A DNA stretch of 64,000 nucleotides, from the NCBI GenBank assembly GCA_964626565.1, contig CAZVFX010000011.1, positions 24,285-88,284 on the forward strand. Direction: 5' to 3'. The stretch is from CAZVFX01 sp964626565 (GTDB lineage: Bacteria; Myxococcota_A; UBA9042; CAIXZC01). Both the position numbers and the translations under genes were made by a program. The notes under the pieces are model-generated. The model was not told the DNA's origin and ran no database searches. It saw only the letters and a list, made by a program, of their open reading frames with translations. Of the stretch, positions 35,761 through 44,396 are shown one piece after another; positions within the stretch are counted from its first letter, which is position 1; the number at the start of each line of letters is the position of its first letter.

Positions 35761-37784
35761 AAGTCAGAGCTGAATTTCGCCTGAATCTTCTTCACCACCG
35801 GTGAATCGAGTTTGTTCTCGGAGTACAGCCACACCCTGATCTCCAGGAGTTGCCCGTCGAGTCCGGGCAGCCCTTGCAAGTCAAGGGGCATGGTGTCGGG
35901 CGGATACGGCCCGAACGGGCCCTGCCATGCCGTCCCTTCCAGCCCCTGCTTAGACATCGCGGTGCGATACTCCAGTTCGATGGAACTCCCTTCCGGAATC
36001 TCCGCGTCGACGTTGATCCCCTCCCACTTCACCCGCCACCCTTCCCACCCCCCGATCACCGTGCTGTAGTGCCCCTGCGGCGCGGTGAAGTTGTGCAGGG
36101 TGTAGCCGGTCATATCGGAGTAGGTATAGGGCGAGGAGCCCACCGGATACTCCCCCACCAGGTTCCACGTCTCCGGGTCAATTTTGGTCGCGGAGGAAGA
36201 GCTTTGATTGACCGCCCAGACATAGCCTTCGAAATCCACGGCCATGCCGACGGGGAAGCGGTTTCCGCCCAACGCTATCTGCCCCAGCACCTGCATGGAG
36301 TCGGAATCGACCACTGCCACCGAATTTGTTTCGTGGTTGCCCACCTCCAGGCGCCCTTCCCCCCTCCCCGCGCGGCCCGGGGGCCGGGCGCCGGGGGCCG
36401 CGGCGGCCCACGTCTCGGTCCCCGGGTCGAAACGGTACGCCACATGCCAGCAGCAACAGTTGGCGGTCCACACCCTCCCCTTGCTGTCCAAGGTAATGCC
36501 GTACGGAGAGAAGGAACCCAGGTCCGGAGTATACTGCTTCATCTCCCCTGTAACCGGGTCCACCCGCACCAGGGCATTGCCCCCGCGGCCGGCCAACCAG
36601 ATAATCCCGCTGCCGTCGATAACCAATCCGTACGCGTTAACCGGTATCCCCATCTCCTGCACCACGTGCCCGTCGTCGGGATGGAGACGCCTGAGCATCT
36701 GGCTGTTCCACTCCGCAACCCACGCATGATTGTCTTTGTCCACCCCGATGGCCCGCTGACAGCTTCCCCCCGGGTTGGTCACAAATTTGACGCACTCGTC
36801 TTCGCCGGGGGCGAGCATCTCACCGCCACTGATGTGGCCGTCGCCGTTGAGGTCCTCAGACGTCTCCACCTCTCCATCTCCATCCTTGTCGGTGCAGAAG
36901 TTCTTATCCAACAGGATCTTCGCCACGCCGCCATCGGCCCGGCACGCCACCCACACATCCCCGTACAGGTCCACAGATGTTCGAGAAGGATTGCCGCAAG
37001 TCACGTACCGCCCCAACTCATTGCCGGTGTTGGTATCCAGCTTAGACACCGTGCCCTCTCCCGAATTGGCAACCCAGATAAAGGCCAGATTCATGTTGCT
37101 CGAGTCGAGTACCAGATGACCGTCCAGGTTCAAGCCCACACTATCCGAATTCTCCTGGTCGGGAGCAAACTCCTGAATCGTCTCCGGCCCTGCGGCGACC
37201 GTGTCACACTGCGAGTCGCAATTGCCGCACGGGGACTTCACACCTTCGTCGATCTGGCCGTCGCAGTTATTGTCCTTCCCATCGCACTCTTCCGCCGCCG
37301 GCTCCACCGCACCCAGGCACGCCTGCCAGTGCCCGTCGTAGCAGCTCTGCTGCCCCGCCTTGCACTCGCCGACGCCGAGCAATTCGGGGCTGCTCCCCGG
37401 GTAACAGTCGATGCTCACGCCTTCATTGAGGCATGCACAGCCCGCGTATATTCCGTTGTCGCAGGGCGGGCAGTAGACGTTGAGGTACTTGTTTCCCTCG
37501 TCGCAGTCGGGCCCGGCGACGCAACCCTCGCCGAAGCCGTCCAGGTCGGGATCGTCGCAGTTGGAATCGGGAGGTTCTTCTTCTTCCTCTTCTTCTTCCT
37601 CCTCCACCGGGTCAGGGGCAGCCTGCTCCGGCTCCCCGCCTTCCTCATCCCCCTCACCCCAGCCTGATCCGTTTTTGTCGACAAACCCGGGCCCTTCGCT
37701 ACCGCCGACCCCTTCTGAAGTCACCGACTGGCAGCCAGCCAATACAAGAAAAATGATTGTGCACGCGAGAACAAGAGTTTTCAT
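35757..37784 (-). CDS. lipoprotein with MopE motif and Vgb/NHL-like beta-propeller
   Basis: 675 residues from the ATG at 37784 (GGGAGGGAT upstream). Lipobox VLAGC. A linker with a run of nine Glu (poly-GAA/GAG repeat near 37575-37605) is followed by a Cys-rich region ending in CDGKDNNCDGQIDEG (MopE type). The C-terminal half has propeller blades resembling streptogramin lyase/NHL proteins (WVANSGEGTVSKLDTNTG, GYVWAVNQSSSSATKID) with an EF-like loop (DKDGDGEVETSEDLNGDG). Driven by operator E. Probably a surface calcium-binding propeller; enzyme activity is not evident. Confidence 0.82.
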   Translation of the reverse strand: MKTLVLACTIIFLVLAGCQSVTSEGVGGSEGPGFVDKNGSGWGEGDEEGGEPEQAAPDPVEEEEEEEEEEPPDSNCDDPDLDGFGEGCVAGPDCDEGNKYLNVYCPPCDNGIYAGCACLNEGVSIDCYPGSSPELLGVGECKAGQQSCYDGHWQACLGAVEPAAEECDGKDNNCDGQIDEGVKSPCGNCDSQCDTVAAGPETIQEFAPDQENSDSVGLNLDGHLVLDSSNMNLAFIWVANSGEGTVSKLDTNTGNELGRYVTCGNPSRTSVDLYGDVWVACRADGGVAKILLDKNFCTDKDGDGEVETSEDLNGDGHISGGEMLAPGEDECVKFVTNPGGSCQRAIGVDKDNHAWVAEWNSQMLRRLHPDDGHVVQEMGIPVNAYGLVIDGSGIIWLAGRGGNALVRVDPVTGEMKQYTPDLGSFSPYGITLDSKGRVWTANCCCWHVAYRFDPGTETWAAAAPGARPPGRAGRGEGRLEVGNHETNSVAVVDSDSMQVLGQIALGGNRFPVGMAVDFEGYVWAVNQSSSSATKIDPETWNLVGEYPVGSSPYTYSDMTGYTLHNFTAPQGHYSTVIGGWEGWRVKWEGINVDAEIPEGSSIELEYRTAMSKQGLEGTAWQGPFGPYPPDTMPLDLQGLPGLDGQLLEIRVWLYSENKLDSPVVKKIQAKFSSDF

Positions 37785-37807
37785 GGCATCCCTCCCTTCC
37801 ACCCTTT

Positions 37808-37860
37808 ATTCTACCGGCCGATAGGTAGGATGCAAGCATAAATCGACCCGTTGGCCGATT
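37808..37860 (-). promoter_or_regulatory. TetR-linked promoter/operator E (lipoprotein 35757-37784)
   Basis: Minus strand: GGGTCGATT (37849-37841), TTGCAT (37835-37830), 16-bp spacer, TAGAAT (37813-37808). AATCGACC (37841-37848) and GGCCGATT (37853-37860) form a near-perfect 8-4-8 inverted repeat, as at site B. The remaining bases to 38107, upstream of the divergent Cys-rich lipoprotein, show only a weak CGGTCGGTT (38025-38033) and a TATCAT (38071-38076). Confidence 0.65.
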
Positions 37861-38107
37861 TAATGCATTTTGTCGACGCTGACTCGGTCAACCCCGCTCC
37901 CACACCCCGAGGTCAGAAGCACTAGTCCGCACAACATCGTTCTGAAGCTCGTGCTCGCCATGGCAGAACCTCCTCGCAAGCAAGGTCGAGTACACTCCTA
38001 CCATAGTTCCAGGCCGTAATCCGCCGGTCGGTTGGTTGCTTTTTGTTTTCTGTTCCCACCCCACTTTCAGTATCATGGATCCCGTAGGAACCAAAACGAG
38101 GGTTTCG

Positions 38108-39934
38108 ATGCGCCCGGGGACCGCCGCCATGGCGACAATTTGCAGTTTCGTGGTTCTGCTCGGATGCGGAGGTGCGAGGACCCTTGTGCCGAACGAAGTC
38201 GGAAGCGACTCGGGGGACATCCCCGGTCACGATCAGCTTGCATCCGACTCGACGGTCCCTGCCCCCGACGCAACCGAGACCGGCGCATCCACAGATGCAC
38301 CGGATTCTGTGAGTGATCTGCAAGATGTGTGCGTCCCTTCGTGCCAGAATGTGGAGTGTGGGCCCGATGGCTGCGGGGGCGACTGTGGCGACTGCGAGGA
38401 TGACCTGGAGTGCACCGCCAACGGCTGCGTCGACGGCTCGTGCGAATACACTCTGGTCCCGGGCCTGTGCTTGGCAGGCGTGCAATGTTGGGAGGACGGG
38501 GAGAAGCACCCGGAAAATTCCTGCCTTGTTTGCGAGCCCTTCGTAACGAATATGGGATGGAGCGTGCTGGACAACGTCCCCTGTGGCGACGGGGGCATCT
38601 GCTTTGAAGGCGAGTGCTGTGCAAAAGCGTCCAACTGCGAGGGCAAGCAATGCGGCGCTGACGACTGCGGTGGGAGCTGTGGCGAATGCCTTGAAGACGA
38701 AGTGTGCCACGAAGGAATATGCTGCACTCCCGGCTGCTGCGGCCAGCATTGGGAGGTAGACGCATGTGGGGACAGTTGCGGTGAATGCCCGGACTGGTCC
38801 GAAGGCCTGCCGGACGGACTTTGCCTCGACTCTTGCACCGGCGTGTGCGACGACAAAGAGTGTGGGCGGGACGGCTGCGGCGGAGTGTGCGGCATGTGCA
38901 GCGATGGTGATGAGTGTACCGACGATGGTTTGTGCGTCGACCAGTGCAAGATTGACTGCTCGGGCGCCCAATGCGGGCTCAACGGTTGCGGCAAAGCTTG
39001 CGGCGCCTGCGATCCTGACTCACCCGAGTCCATCTGTATTGATGGAGTGTGTACGGCCGGCTACCCCGACGACTGCGTGCCCGACTGCGACATGAAGGAA
39101 TGTGGAGCCGACGGTTGCGGAGCCGACTGCGGCCAATGTGAAACAGAGGGTCTGTGTACCCTGGCCGGCCGATGCGGAGGACTGTGCTCCGACTGCTCGC
39201 TTCACCAGTGGTGCTCCGAACTTGCATTCTGCGAGGGGAACCTGGCGCAATGGGCGACCACGGGCACCACGTTGGTACTTCCTCATCTGGGTCCCACCCT
39301 GGCTCCTACGGGCGGTCACATGCTCTTCCTGAGCACCGGCTGCCCCATTCCGGGCGTCACCTACGACAGTGTCCCCGGACTGTATGTTTGCGAAACGGAG
39401 AAGAGCTCCACCGCGGATTTTCAGACCTGCCTGCCGGTGGGGACTCACACCATGACCATCGTGTGGCGCATGTATTCGGAGGAGTTCAAGGCGTACTGCG
39501 GCTCCTCCTTTCAGGACTCCTTGCTGGCCGAACTCCGGGACGCCGGAGGCACCGCCACGACTCTGCTGGAGAGATCCATTGACGACTTGTGCCCCAGCGA
39601 AGAATGCGCAGTGTGCGGGGACCACTACGAAGGGCTGGAGCAGTCCGAGCTCTTCCTTGACCAGGGCGGCACGTGGAATACCCCGTGGATCACCACGGTC
39701 GTGCCCCTCGAAATTGCGGAGCAAGAGCACCTGACACTCCACCTGGAGGTCAACGACGGAGTGGACTCGATCTACGACACCGTGTTCCTCATCGACCGGA
39801 TATCTTTCACCGACTACGTCCCATGCACGCCCTCGTGCGCAGGCAAGGAGTGCGGTTCCGACGGCTGCTTCGGGACGTGCGGCCTGTGCCCGGAAGGGCA
39901 ATGGTGCGAAGACTTCGAGTGCCTGGAAATCTAG
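38108..39934 (+). CDS. Cys-rich repeat lipoprotein
   Basis: About 608 residues. The ATG at 38108 is preferred (GAGGG 5 nt upstream; protein begins MRPGTAAMATICSFVVLLGC with lipobox LLGC); 38075 has no ribosome-binding site. After an acidic linker there are about seven modules with the core ECGxDGCGGxCGxC (for example VECGPDGCGGDCGDC and KECGRDGCGGVCGMC), six in the N-terminal half and one at the very end. A beta-rich domain of about 190 residues lies between them (39240-39820). Disulfide-rich surface protein by inference; the module is common in this phylum but without known function. Confidence 0.82.
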   Translation: MRPGTAAMATICSFVVLLGCGGARTLVPNEVGSDSGDIPGHDQLASDSTVPAPDATETGASTDAPDSVSDLQDVCVPSCQNVECGPDGCGGDCGDCEDDLECTANGCVDGSCEYTLVPGLCLAGVQCWEDGEKHPENSCLVCEPFVTNMGWSVLDNVPCGDGGICFEGECCAKASNCEGKQCGADDCGGSCGECLEDEVCHEGICCTPGCCGQHWEVDACGDSCGECPDWSEGLPDGLCLDSCTGVCDDKECGRDGCGGVCGMCSDGDECTDDGLCVDQCKIDCSGAQCGLNGCGKACGACDPDSPESICIDGVCTAGYPDDCVPDCDMKECGADGCGADCGQCETEGLCTLAGRCGGLCSDCSLHQWCSELAFCEGNLAQWATTGTTLVLPHLGPTLAPTGGHMLFLSTGCPIPGVTYDSVPGLYVCETEKSSTADFQTCLPVGTHTMTIVWRMYSEEFKAYCGSSFQDSLLAELRDAGGTATTLLERSIDDLCPSEECAVCGDHYEGLEQSELFLDQGGTWNTPWITTVVPLEIAEQEHLTLHLEVNDGVDSIYDTVFLIDRISFTDYVPCTPSCAGKECGSDGCFGTCGLCPEGQWCEDFECLEI

Positions 39935-39938
39935 CTTC

Positions 39939-41630
39939 CTACTCGCCCCACCGAGAAGGGTCGAGGACTATGTCGCAGTCGAGGAGTAGAGCGCCCTTGG
40001 GATTGCGGAACGGTGACCAGCAGTACTCGAGAGCAAAGGTCATTTCGGGCAGACGGACGTGATCGTGGGGATCGCTGTCCGGGTCCTCTGGCTCGGAAGG
40101 GCCGGATCGCGGGGGTTTGTAGTTGAACTCGCCATCGGGAACCGACTCGTCCCACGGGTCCCAGTAGGCGAAGCCCTGGTAGTGCTCGGCTGAGTCGCCG
40201 TACTGCTCGGCGACGAGCCGCGCCTCAGCGGAGGTGAGGGGAAAACCGGTGGCGGCTGAAGCGATTAGGAAACCGGCCAGGTCCGCGTGCCATTCCTTGT
40301 GTTCTACAGGGCCCTTCTGGTCGGCCGCGTACCGGTCCGCCCGTTCGATGAGGCCGATGAGGAGGGTTCTCGCCATATCGTGCTCACCGGCCGTCAGCGC
40401 ATTCGAAACAGCGGCAATATGGAAATACCGTATTATCGCGTGGTTAAAATAGTGACCCTCGGTAGCAACGTCCTCGTAAAAATTGTGGTCTGCCAGCCCG
40501 CAGTCGTTGTCCTTGGTTTCGCCGTAACCGATGAACGCGGAGCCCAATTTGGCGGTGCACTCGGCACCCGGTATGGCATCTTCGTACAACACGAAGCTGG
40601 CCAGGTCGTTGACCGTGCCGTTTTCGTTCAAGGGCACAAACGCGTTGCCGTCCTCGTCCTTGGTTCGGATCTGGTATCCGTTGTCAACGATGTCCTTGGC
40701 AAACCCTTCCATGTATTCCACGGCCAGCGCGGCGGCCTCCCTCACGCTCTCGTCCGCACCCTCCACCGCCACCCGGCGCAGCAGGGGCACAGACCGGTAC
40801 ATGTGGGGGACGTCGTCTTTCGACCGCATGGTGCGCACCCAGATCTCTCCCCAATAGGGATTCTCGACATTGGGGATGGTGTGCGCGTTCCAATCGTACT
40901 TGTGCTTCTTGACCGGACCGTACTCCAACTTCACCTTTCGCCCACCCTCCATGGTGTACTCGTGATCGAGCGCGAAAACGGCTCGGGCCTGAAGATACTT
41001 GACCGGGTCGTCTTCACCCCACTCCAGGGCGAGAGAAAGGGCAACGAGCCCCTTGCTGTACTGCTCCACCAGCCGCCCGAATTTCATGTCGCCGGAAGCC
41101 AGATACGCAGCTATGGCATTATTGAGTATCTTGGTGGTTCTCAAGGTCAAGTTGTCCGCACCGCCATGGTGGACAAACCGCAGGGTGTCCCCCTCCTTGA
41201 CGCTCCCCGTATCCTGCCAGAAAAGCTTGTAGTCCGGCATGCCGGGGTCGTAGGACGCGTCCATACCATGACACGTCCACCACAGCCAGTCGAAGAAGCC
41301 CGACTCCTTGTAAAACGTAGTGATCTTCTTCGTAAACTCGGCGATCTCTTCCTCGGTCAACGGCTCTCCAACGTCAGTGCGGTTCAAAACGAACGGAAGC
41401 GCCTGGAGGAACTGGGATTGCACTTCCGGCGCCACGTCTGTCCCTTCCTCCACTTCCACAACCACCTCCTCGGGCTCGGGCAACTCCTTCCCAACGTCCA
41501 CCGCGCCATCCGCCCGGGCATCCGGCGAAGCGATCGCATCCTTCCCTCCGCCTCCCCCTGAATCGCCGCACCCTGCCAACGCCACCAGCCCACTGAGCAC
41601 CCCCAGAAACATAGTCCGCAAGACTGTCAT
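39939..41630 (-). CDS. lipoprotein of unknown function
   Basis: 563 residues. Lipobox LAGC followed by GDSGGGG and an acidic linker. The rest is predicted mainly helical with many Trp/Tyr/His (FDWLWWTCHGMDASYDP, RFVHHGG), suggestive of an (alpha/alpha) barrel, but I do not recognise a family. Its ATG overlaps the stop of the GH13 gene (ATGA at 41630-41627), so it is translationally coupled to it; GAGGGGG lies upstream. The coupling hints at a role in glucan metabolism or surface polysaccharide, as inference only. Confidence 0.72.
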   Translation of the reverse strand: MTVLRTMFLGVLSGLVALAGCGDSGGGGGKDAIASPDARADGAVDVGKELPEPEEVVVEVEEGTDVAPEVQSQFLQALPFVLNRTDVGEPLTEEEIAEFTKKITTFYKESGFFDWLWWTCHGMDASYDPGMPDYKLFWQDTGSVKEGDTLRFVHHGGADNLTLRTTKILNNAIAAYLASGDMKFGRLVEQYSKGLVALSLALEWGEDDPVKYLQARAVFALDHEYTMEGGRKVKLEYGPVKKHKYDWNAHTIPNVENPYWGEIWVRTMRSKDDVPHMYRSVPLLRRVAVEGADESVREAAALAVEYMEGFAKDIVDNGYQIRTKDEDGNAFVPLNENGTVNDLASFVLYEDAIPGAECTAKLGSAFIGYGETKDNDCGLADHNFYEDVATEGHYFNHAIIRYFHIAAVSNALTAGEHDMARTLLIGLIERADRYAADQKGPVEHKEWHADLAGFLIASAATGFPLTSAEARLVAEQYGDSAEHYQGFAYWDPWDESVPDGEFNYKPPRSGPSEPEDPDSDPHDHVRLPEMTFALEYCWSPFRNPKGALLLDCDIVLDPSRWGE

Positions 41631-44248
41631 TCCTCGTCCCCCTCTTTCTCTTCCAGCTGTGCTGCATCCACGGTTGTTTCTTCCCTCGCAACGTTTTTAC
41701 TCTTTGCTGTTGAGCATGCCTTGCTCATCTTTTCCTTGAGGTTATGACTCGTGGTCTCTGCCAGCTCAGGTTGTGCCGGCTCAGGTTGTGCCGGCTCCTC
41801 CCGGAAATCCAGGAAAACCTGATACTCGTACGCATGCAGTTTTACCGATAACCCCTCTTCCGCAAGCTTGTCGGCCTGCAGAGTGAGTTCCCGCCCCGTA
41901 CGGTGCTCCCGGAAACGGATGACTCGGCCGGGGTCTGCGGTAAGACCCAGCGCCTCCGTGATCCCTTTCACCACGCCCTCGGTTTCCCGGTAGGCATTGT
42001 GGTAGAGCACCAGCGCCCGTTCGTCGCCGATGCGGTTGGAGTAGGCAAAGACGTTTTCGTCGTACCCGTTGGCTGTCTCAAAATTGTAGAGGACGAAGTT
42101 GCCGGCGCCGCTGAAAAGCTGCCGCCGTTGCATAAGGGGAAAGATCTCGGCCTCATGGCGGCGCACCAGCTCCTCGTCCGGCTGCTCGTCGTAATACGCT
42201 CTCCGGTACTCCATGCCGTACTTTTCGGTATATCCTTCCACCTGGCCATGGCCGAACATAGGCAACCCGGGAAGGGTGACCAGCAAGATCGCAACGCCGA
42301 CGTACTTGTCCCCTTTGCCGAACTGCTCCACCGCAGTTCGTTCGTCGGGATTGTTCATGAAATTCACGAACCGTTTCAGAACTTCCGGGCTGAACTCCAG
42401 CACGTTGCTCAACGTCTCCCGGAATTTCCCGTTCTCCTCCATCTTCAGCATGTTCATGAACGCCGAATTGTAGACGCGGTGCATTCCCAACGTCCTCACG
42501 AAATACCCTTCCATGAGCCAGAAGGCCTCGGCAAGCAGCAACGTATCCGGAGCCTCCTCGGCAACCCGGTCAACCACCTCCCTCCAGAACTCCACGGGGA
42601 AGTGCGCGTTAAACTCCTGCTTCGACATGCCGTGCTCCACCCGGGAAGGCACCGCTCCGGCGTCTCCCGGCGCCGGGTACCACAGCCGCTGAAAGTGCTT
42701 TTTGGCCAGGGTCATGGCCGCGTCGAAGCGTATGATTGAGAATCTACGGGCCACATGTAGCACCGCCTGAATCACGGCTTCTCTCACGTCCGACTTCAGG
42801 AAGTCGAGCTGTGCCGTATCGTTCCAGGGCATGCTGGTACCGTCGTTGCCGTGATAGATGTAGCTGGTCTCCCCGGTCGCAGCATCTACCCGCCTAAAAA
42901 CTACGGCTGCGTCGCTGTGGTCCCAGTATCCGTCTTCCAGGTGAAGCCGCACCCGGGGGTCTTCGCAAATATTTTCACTCGAAAAACCGTACCCGGGGTA
43001 TGGAGGTTCGGGGGTTTGCACGAACAGTTCGGGCCGCTCCACCACCCAGTTGGAATCGATCCCCATGTGGTTGGGGACCATATCCCCGGCCATTCGGATC
43101 CCCCTTTGGCCGGCTCTCTCTCTTAGGTTGTTGAAAGCCTCTTCTCCCCCCAGATCCTCGTTTATCACGTAGTCATCAAGCGAGTATGCGGAGGCCTCCG
43201 CTTCCGGATTGCCCATCCTTTGTTTAATCGTACGCGACGCGGGAGACCGCCGCCACAAGCCGATGAGCCACAATCCGGTGAACCCCCAGCGGGCGAGCTT
43301 GTCCAACTCCTCATCGGGCACCTGGTCCAGGCGATAGATGTGTCGCCCGTACTGTTTCGAAAGCTGGTCGAGCCAGACGTAAGTCGACTTGGCCATGAGC
43401 ACCACGTTGGACATCCAGTCCGCGTCGGGGCTGAATTTTTCACCCTCTTCGAGTACTGCGCTGCTCTCGAACTCGAGCACCTGCGGCGGGCCCGGCCCCC
43501 CTACCCTCGCCGTCTGCTCCTCGTTCACAACATCGGCCGCCAGCACGAGGCCTCCGAGTAACTCTGGCGGCAAAAAGGAACTCCACTCTCGCCGAATATG
43601 GGCAAGCTGACCTTCCAGCGAATCCGGGCTGGCATCCAACGGGGCGCGCAAGACTCGAAACAACGTCTCACCCGTCGGCTCGAAGGACGGCTGTTGGTCC
43701 AGATAAGCCTCCAACTCACGCACCAGGCCGGGATAGTCTGCCTTCAACTTCCGAGTCCCGTCGCCGATGAGGTCCCCGAATTGCCGCACCGCAGGATTCA
43801 TGGATTCCAGAAGCATCAGCGAAAGCTCTCTGGTATTGATGGCACGGTCTTGCTGCCCGCCGAACTGAGTCAGGTATGCGCTTAGCGCTTCATCAACCAC
43901 AGACTCACCGAGGGTGCTCTCAAGGCTGGTGACCGCCCGCTCGACAACCCCGGGATTCTGTTCGTCACAATAGGCGATCCAGACACAGCGCATCGCTTCA
44001 ACAATCCGGTCCAGGGCCATGAGCCCCCCCGCACTCACGGAAGCGGTCTCGCCTTCGCCTGTTTCAGCTCGCACATTGTTGACCCTGTCGGCCAACTCCC
44101 TGAACTGTCTGACCCCGGGTCTCTCATCGCGGCCGAGCAACTCCTCGAATCGGTACTTGGCCCAGCTCTCCCGATTGACGTGAAATCCCGGGCCCGAACG
44201 CGCCTGCGCCCCCCCCGGCTCCTCATGTCCGTTATTCCTTTGTTTCAT
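41627..44248 (-). CDS. GH13 (alpha-amylase family) enzyme with long N-terminal extension
   Basis: About 873 residues, no signal peptide. The ATG at 44248 is preferred; extending to 44662 would overlap the divergent lipoprotein start and its promoter. An N-terminal helical region of about 270 residues precedes the TIM barrel. GH13 conserved regions: DMVPNHMG (I), IIRFDAAMTLAKKHF (II, nucleophile Asp509), LLLAEAFW (III, acid Glu574), NFMNNPDE (IV, with NNPDE where many members have HD). A C-terminal beta domain follows. Likely cytosolic action on alpha-glucans; hydrolase versus transferase cannot be told. Coupled to the downstream lipoprotein. Confidence 0.88.
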   Translation of the reverse strand: MKQRNNGHEEPGGAQARSGPGFHVNRESWAKYRFEELLGRDERPGVRQFRELADRVNNVRAETGEGETASVSAGGLMALDRIVEAMRCVWIAYCDEQNPGVVERAVTSLESTLGESVVDEALSAYLTQFGGQQDRAINTRELSLMLLESMNPAVRQFGDLIGDGTRKLKADYPGLVRELEAYLDQQPSFEPTGETLFRVLRAPLDASPDSLEGQLAHIRREWSSFLPPELLGGLVLAADVVNEEQTARVGGPGPPQVLEFESSAVLEEGEKFSPDADWMSNVVLMAKSTYVWLDQLSKQYGRHIYRLDQVPDEELDKLARWGFTGLWLIGLWRRSPASRTIKQRMGNPEAEASAYSLDDYVINEDLGGEEAFNNLRERAGQRGIRMAGDMVPNHMGIDSNWVVERPELFVQTPEPPYPGYGFSSENICEDPRVRLHLEDGYWDHSDAAVVFRRVDAATGETSYIYHGNDGTSMPWNDTAQLDFLKSDVREAVIQAVLHVARRFSIIRFDAAMTLAKKHFQRLWYPAPGDAGAVPSRVEHGMSKQEFNAHFPVEFWREVVDRVAEEAPDTLLLAEAFWLMEGYFVRTLGMHRVYNSAFMNMLKMEENGKFRETLSNVLEFSPEVLKRFVNFMNNPDERTAVEQFGKGDKYVGVAILLVTLPGLPMFGHGQVEGYTEKYGMEYRRAYYDEQPDEELVRRHEAEIFPLMQRRQLFSGAGNFVLYNFETANGYDENVFAYSNRIGDERALVLYHNAYRETEGVVKGITEALGLTADPGRVIRFREHRTGRELTLQADKLAEEGLSVKLHAYEYQVFLDFREEPAQPEPAQPELAETTSHNLKEKMSKACSTAKSKNVAREETTVDAAQLEEKEGDEE

Positions 44249-44314
44249 CCCGCTTCCCCCGGCAGGCGCAGTCTTACACGCAATCCTGCTCGTTTGCAAC
44301 CTAAGAAAGGCCTC

Positions 44315-44342
44315 TTGAAACGCGCTGAGAACGGAGTATACT
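44315..44342 (+). promoter_or_regulatory. sigma70-type promoter of the OB-fold lipoprotein
   Basis: TTGAAA (44315-44320), 16-bp spacer, TATACT (44337-44342), 54 nt before the ATG at 44397. A second weaker set closer to the gene (TTGGAA, 16 bp, TATAGA, ending near 44380) could also be used. Confidence 0.65.
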
Positions 44343-44396
44343 GCTGGCGATTTTGGAACTTGACTGAAAGTGGATATAGAACACAGGAGGCCCATC

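Noticed and set aside
35850..37667. 605-codon ORF on the plus strand
   Set aside because: Antisense to the MopE/propeller lipoprotein, which has signal peptide, ribosome-binding site and domains; the antisense translation is His/Pro/Arg-rich with no motif.
37922..38971. 349-codon minus-strand ORF
   Set aside because: Overlaps the start of the Cys-rich lipoprotein in antisense; Ala/Val-rich translation typical of a shadow frame.
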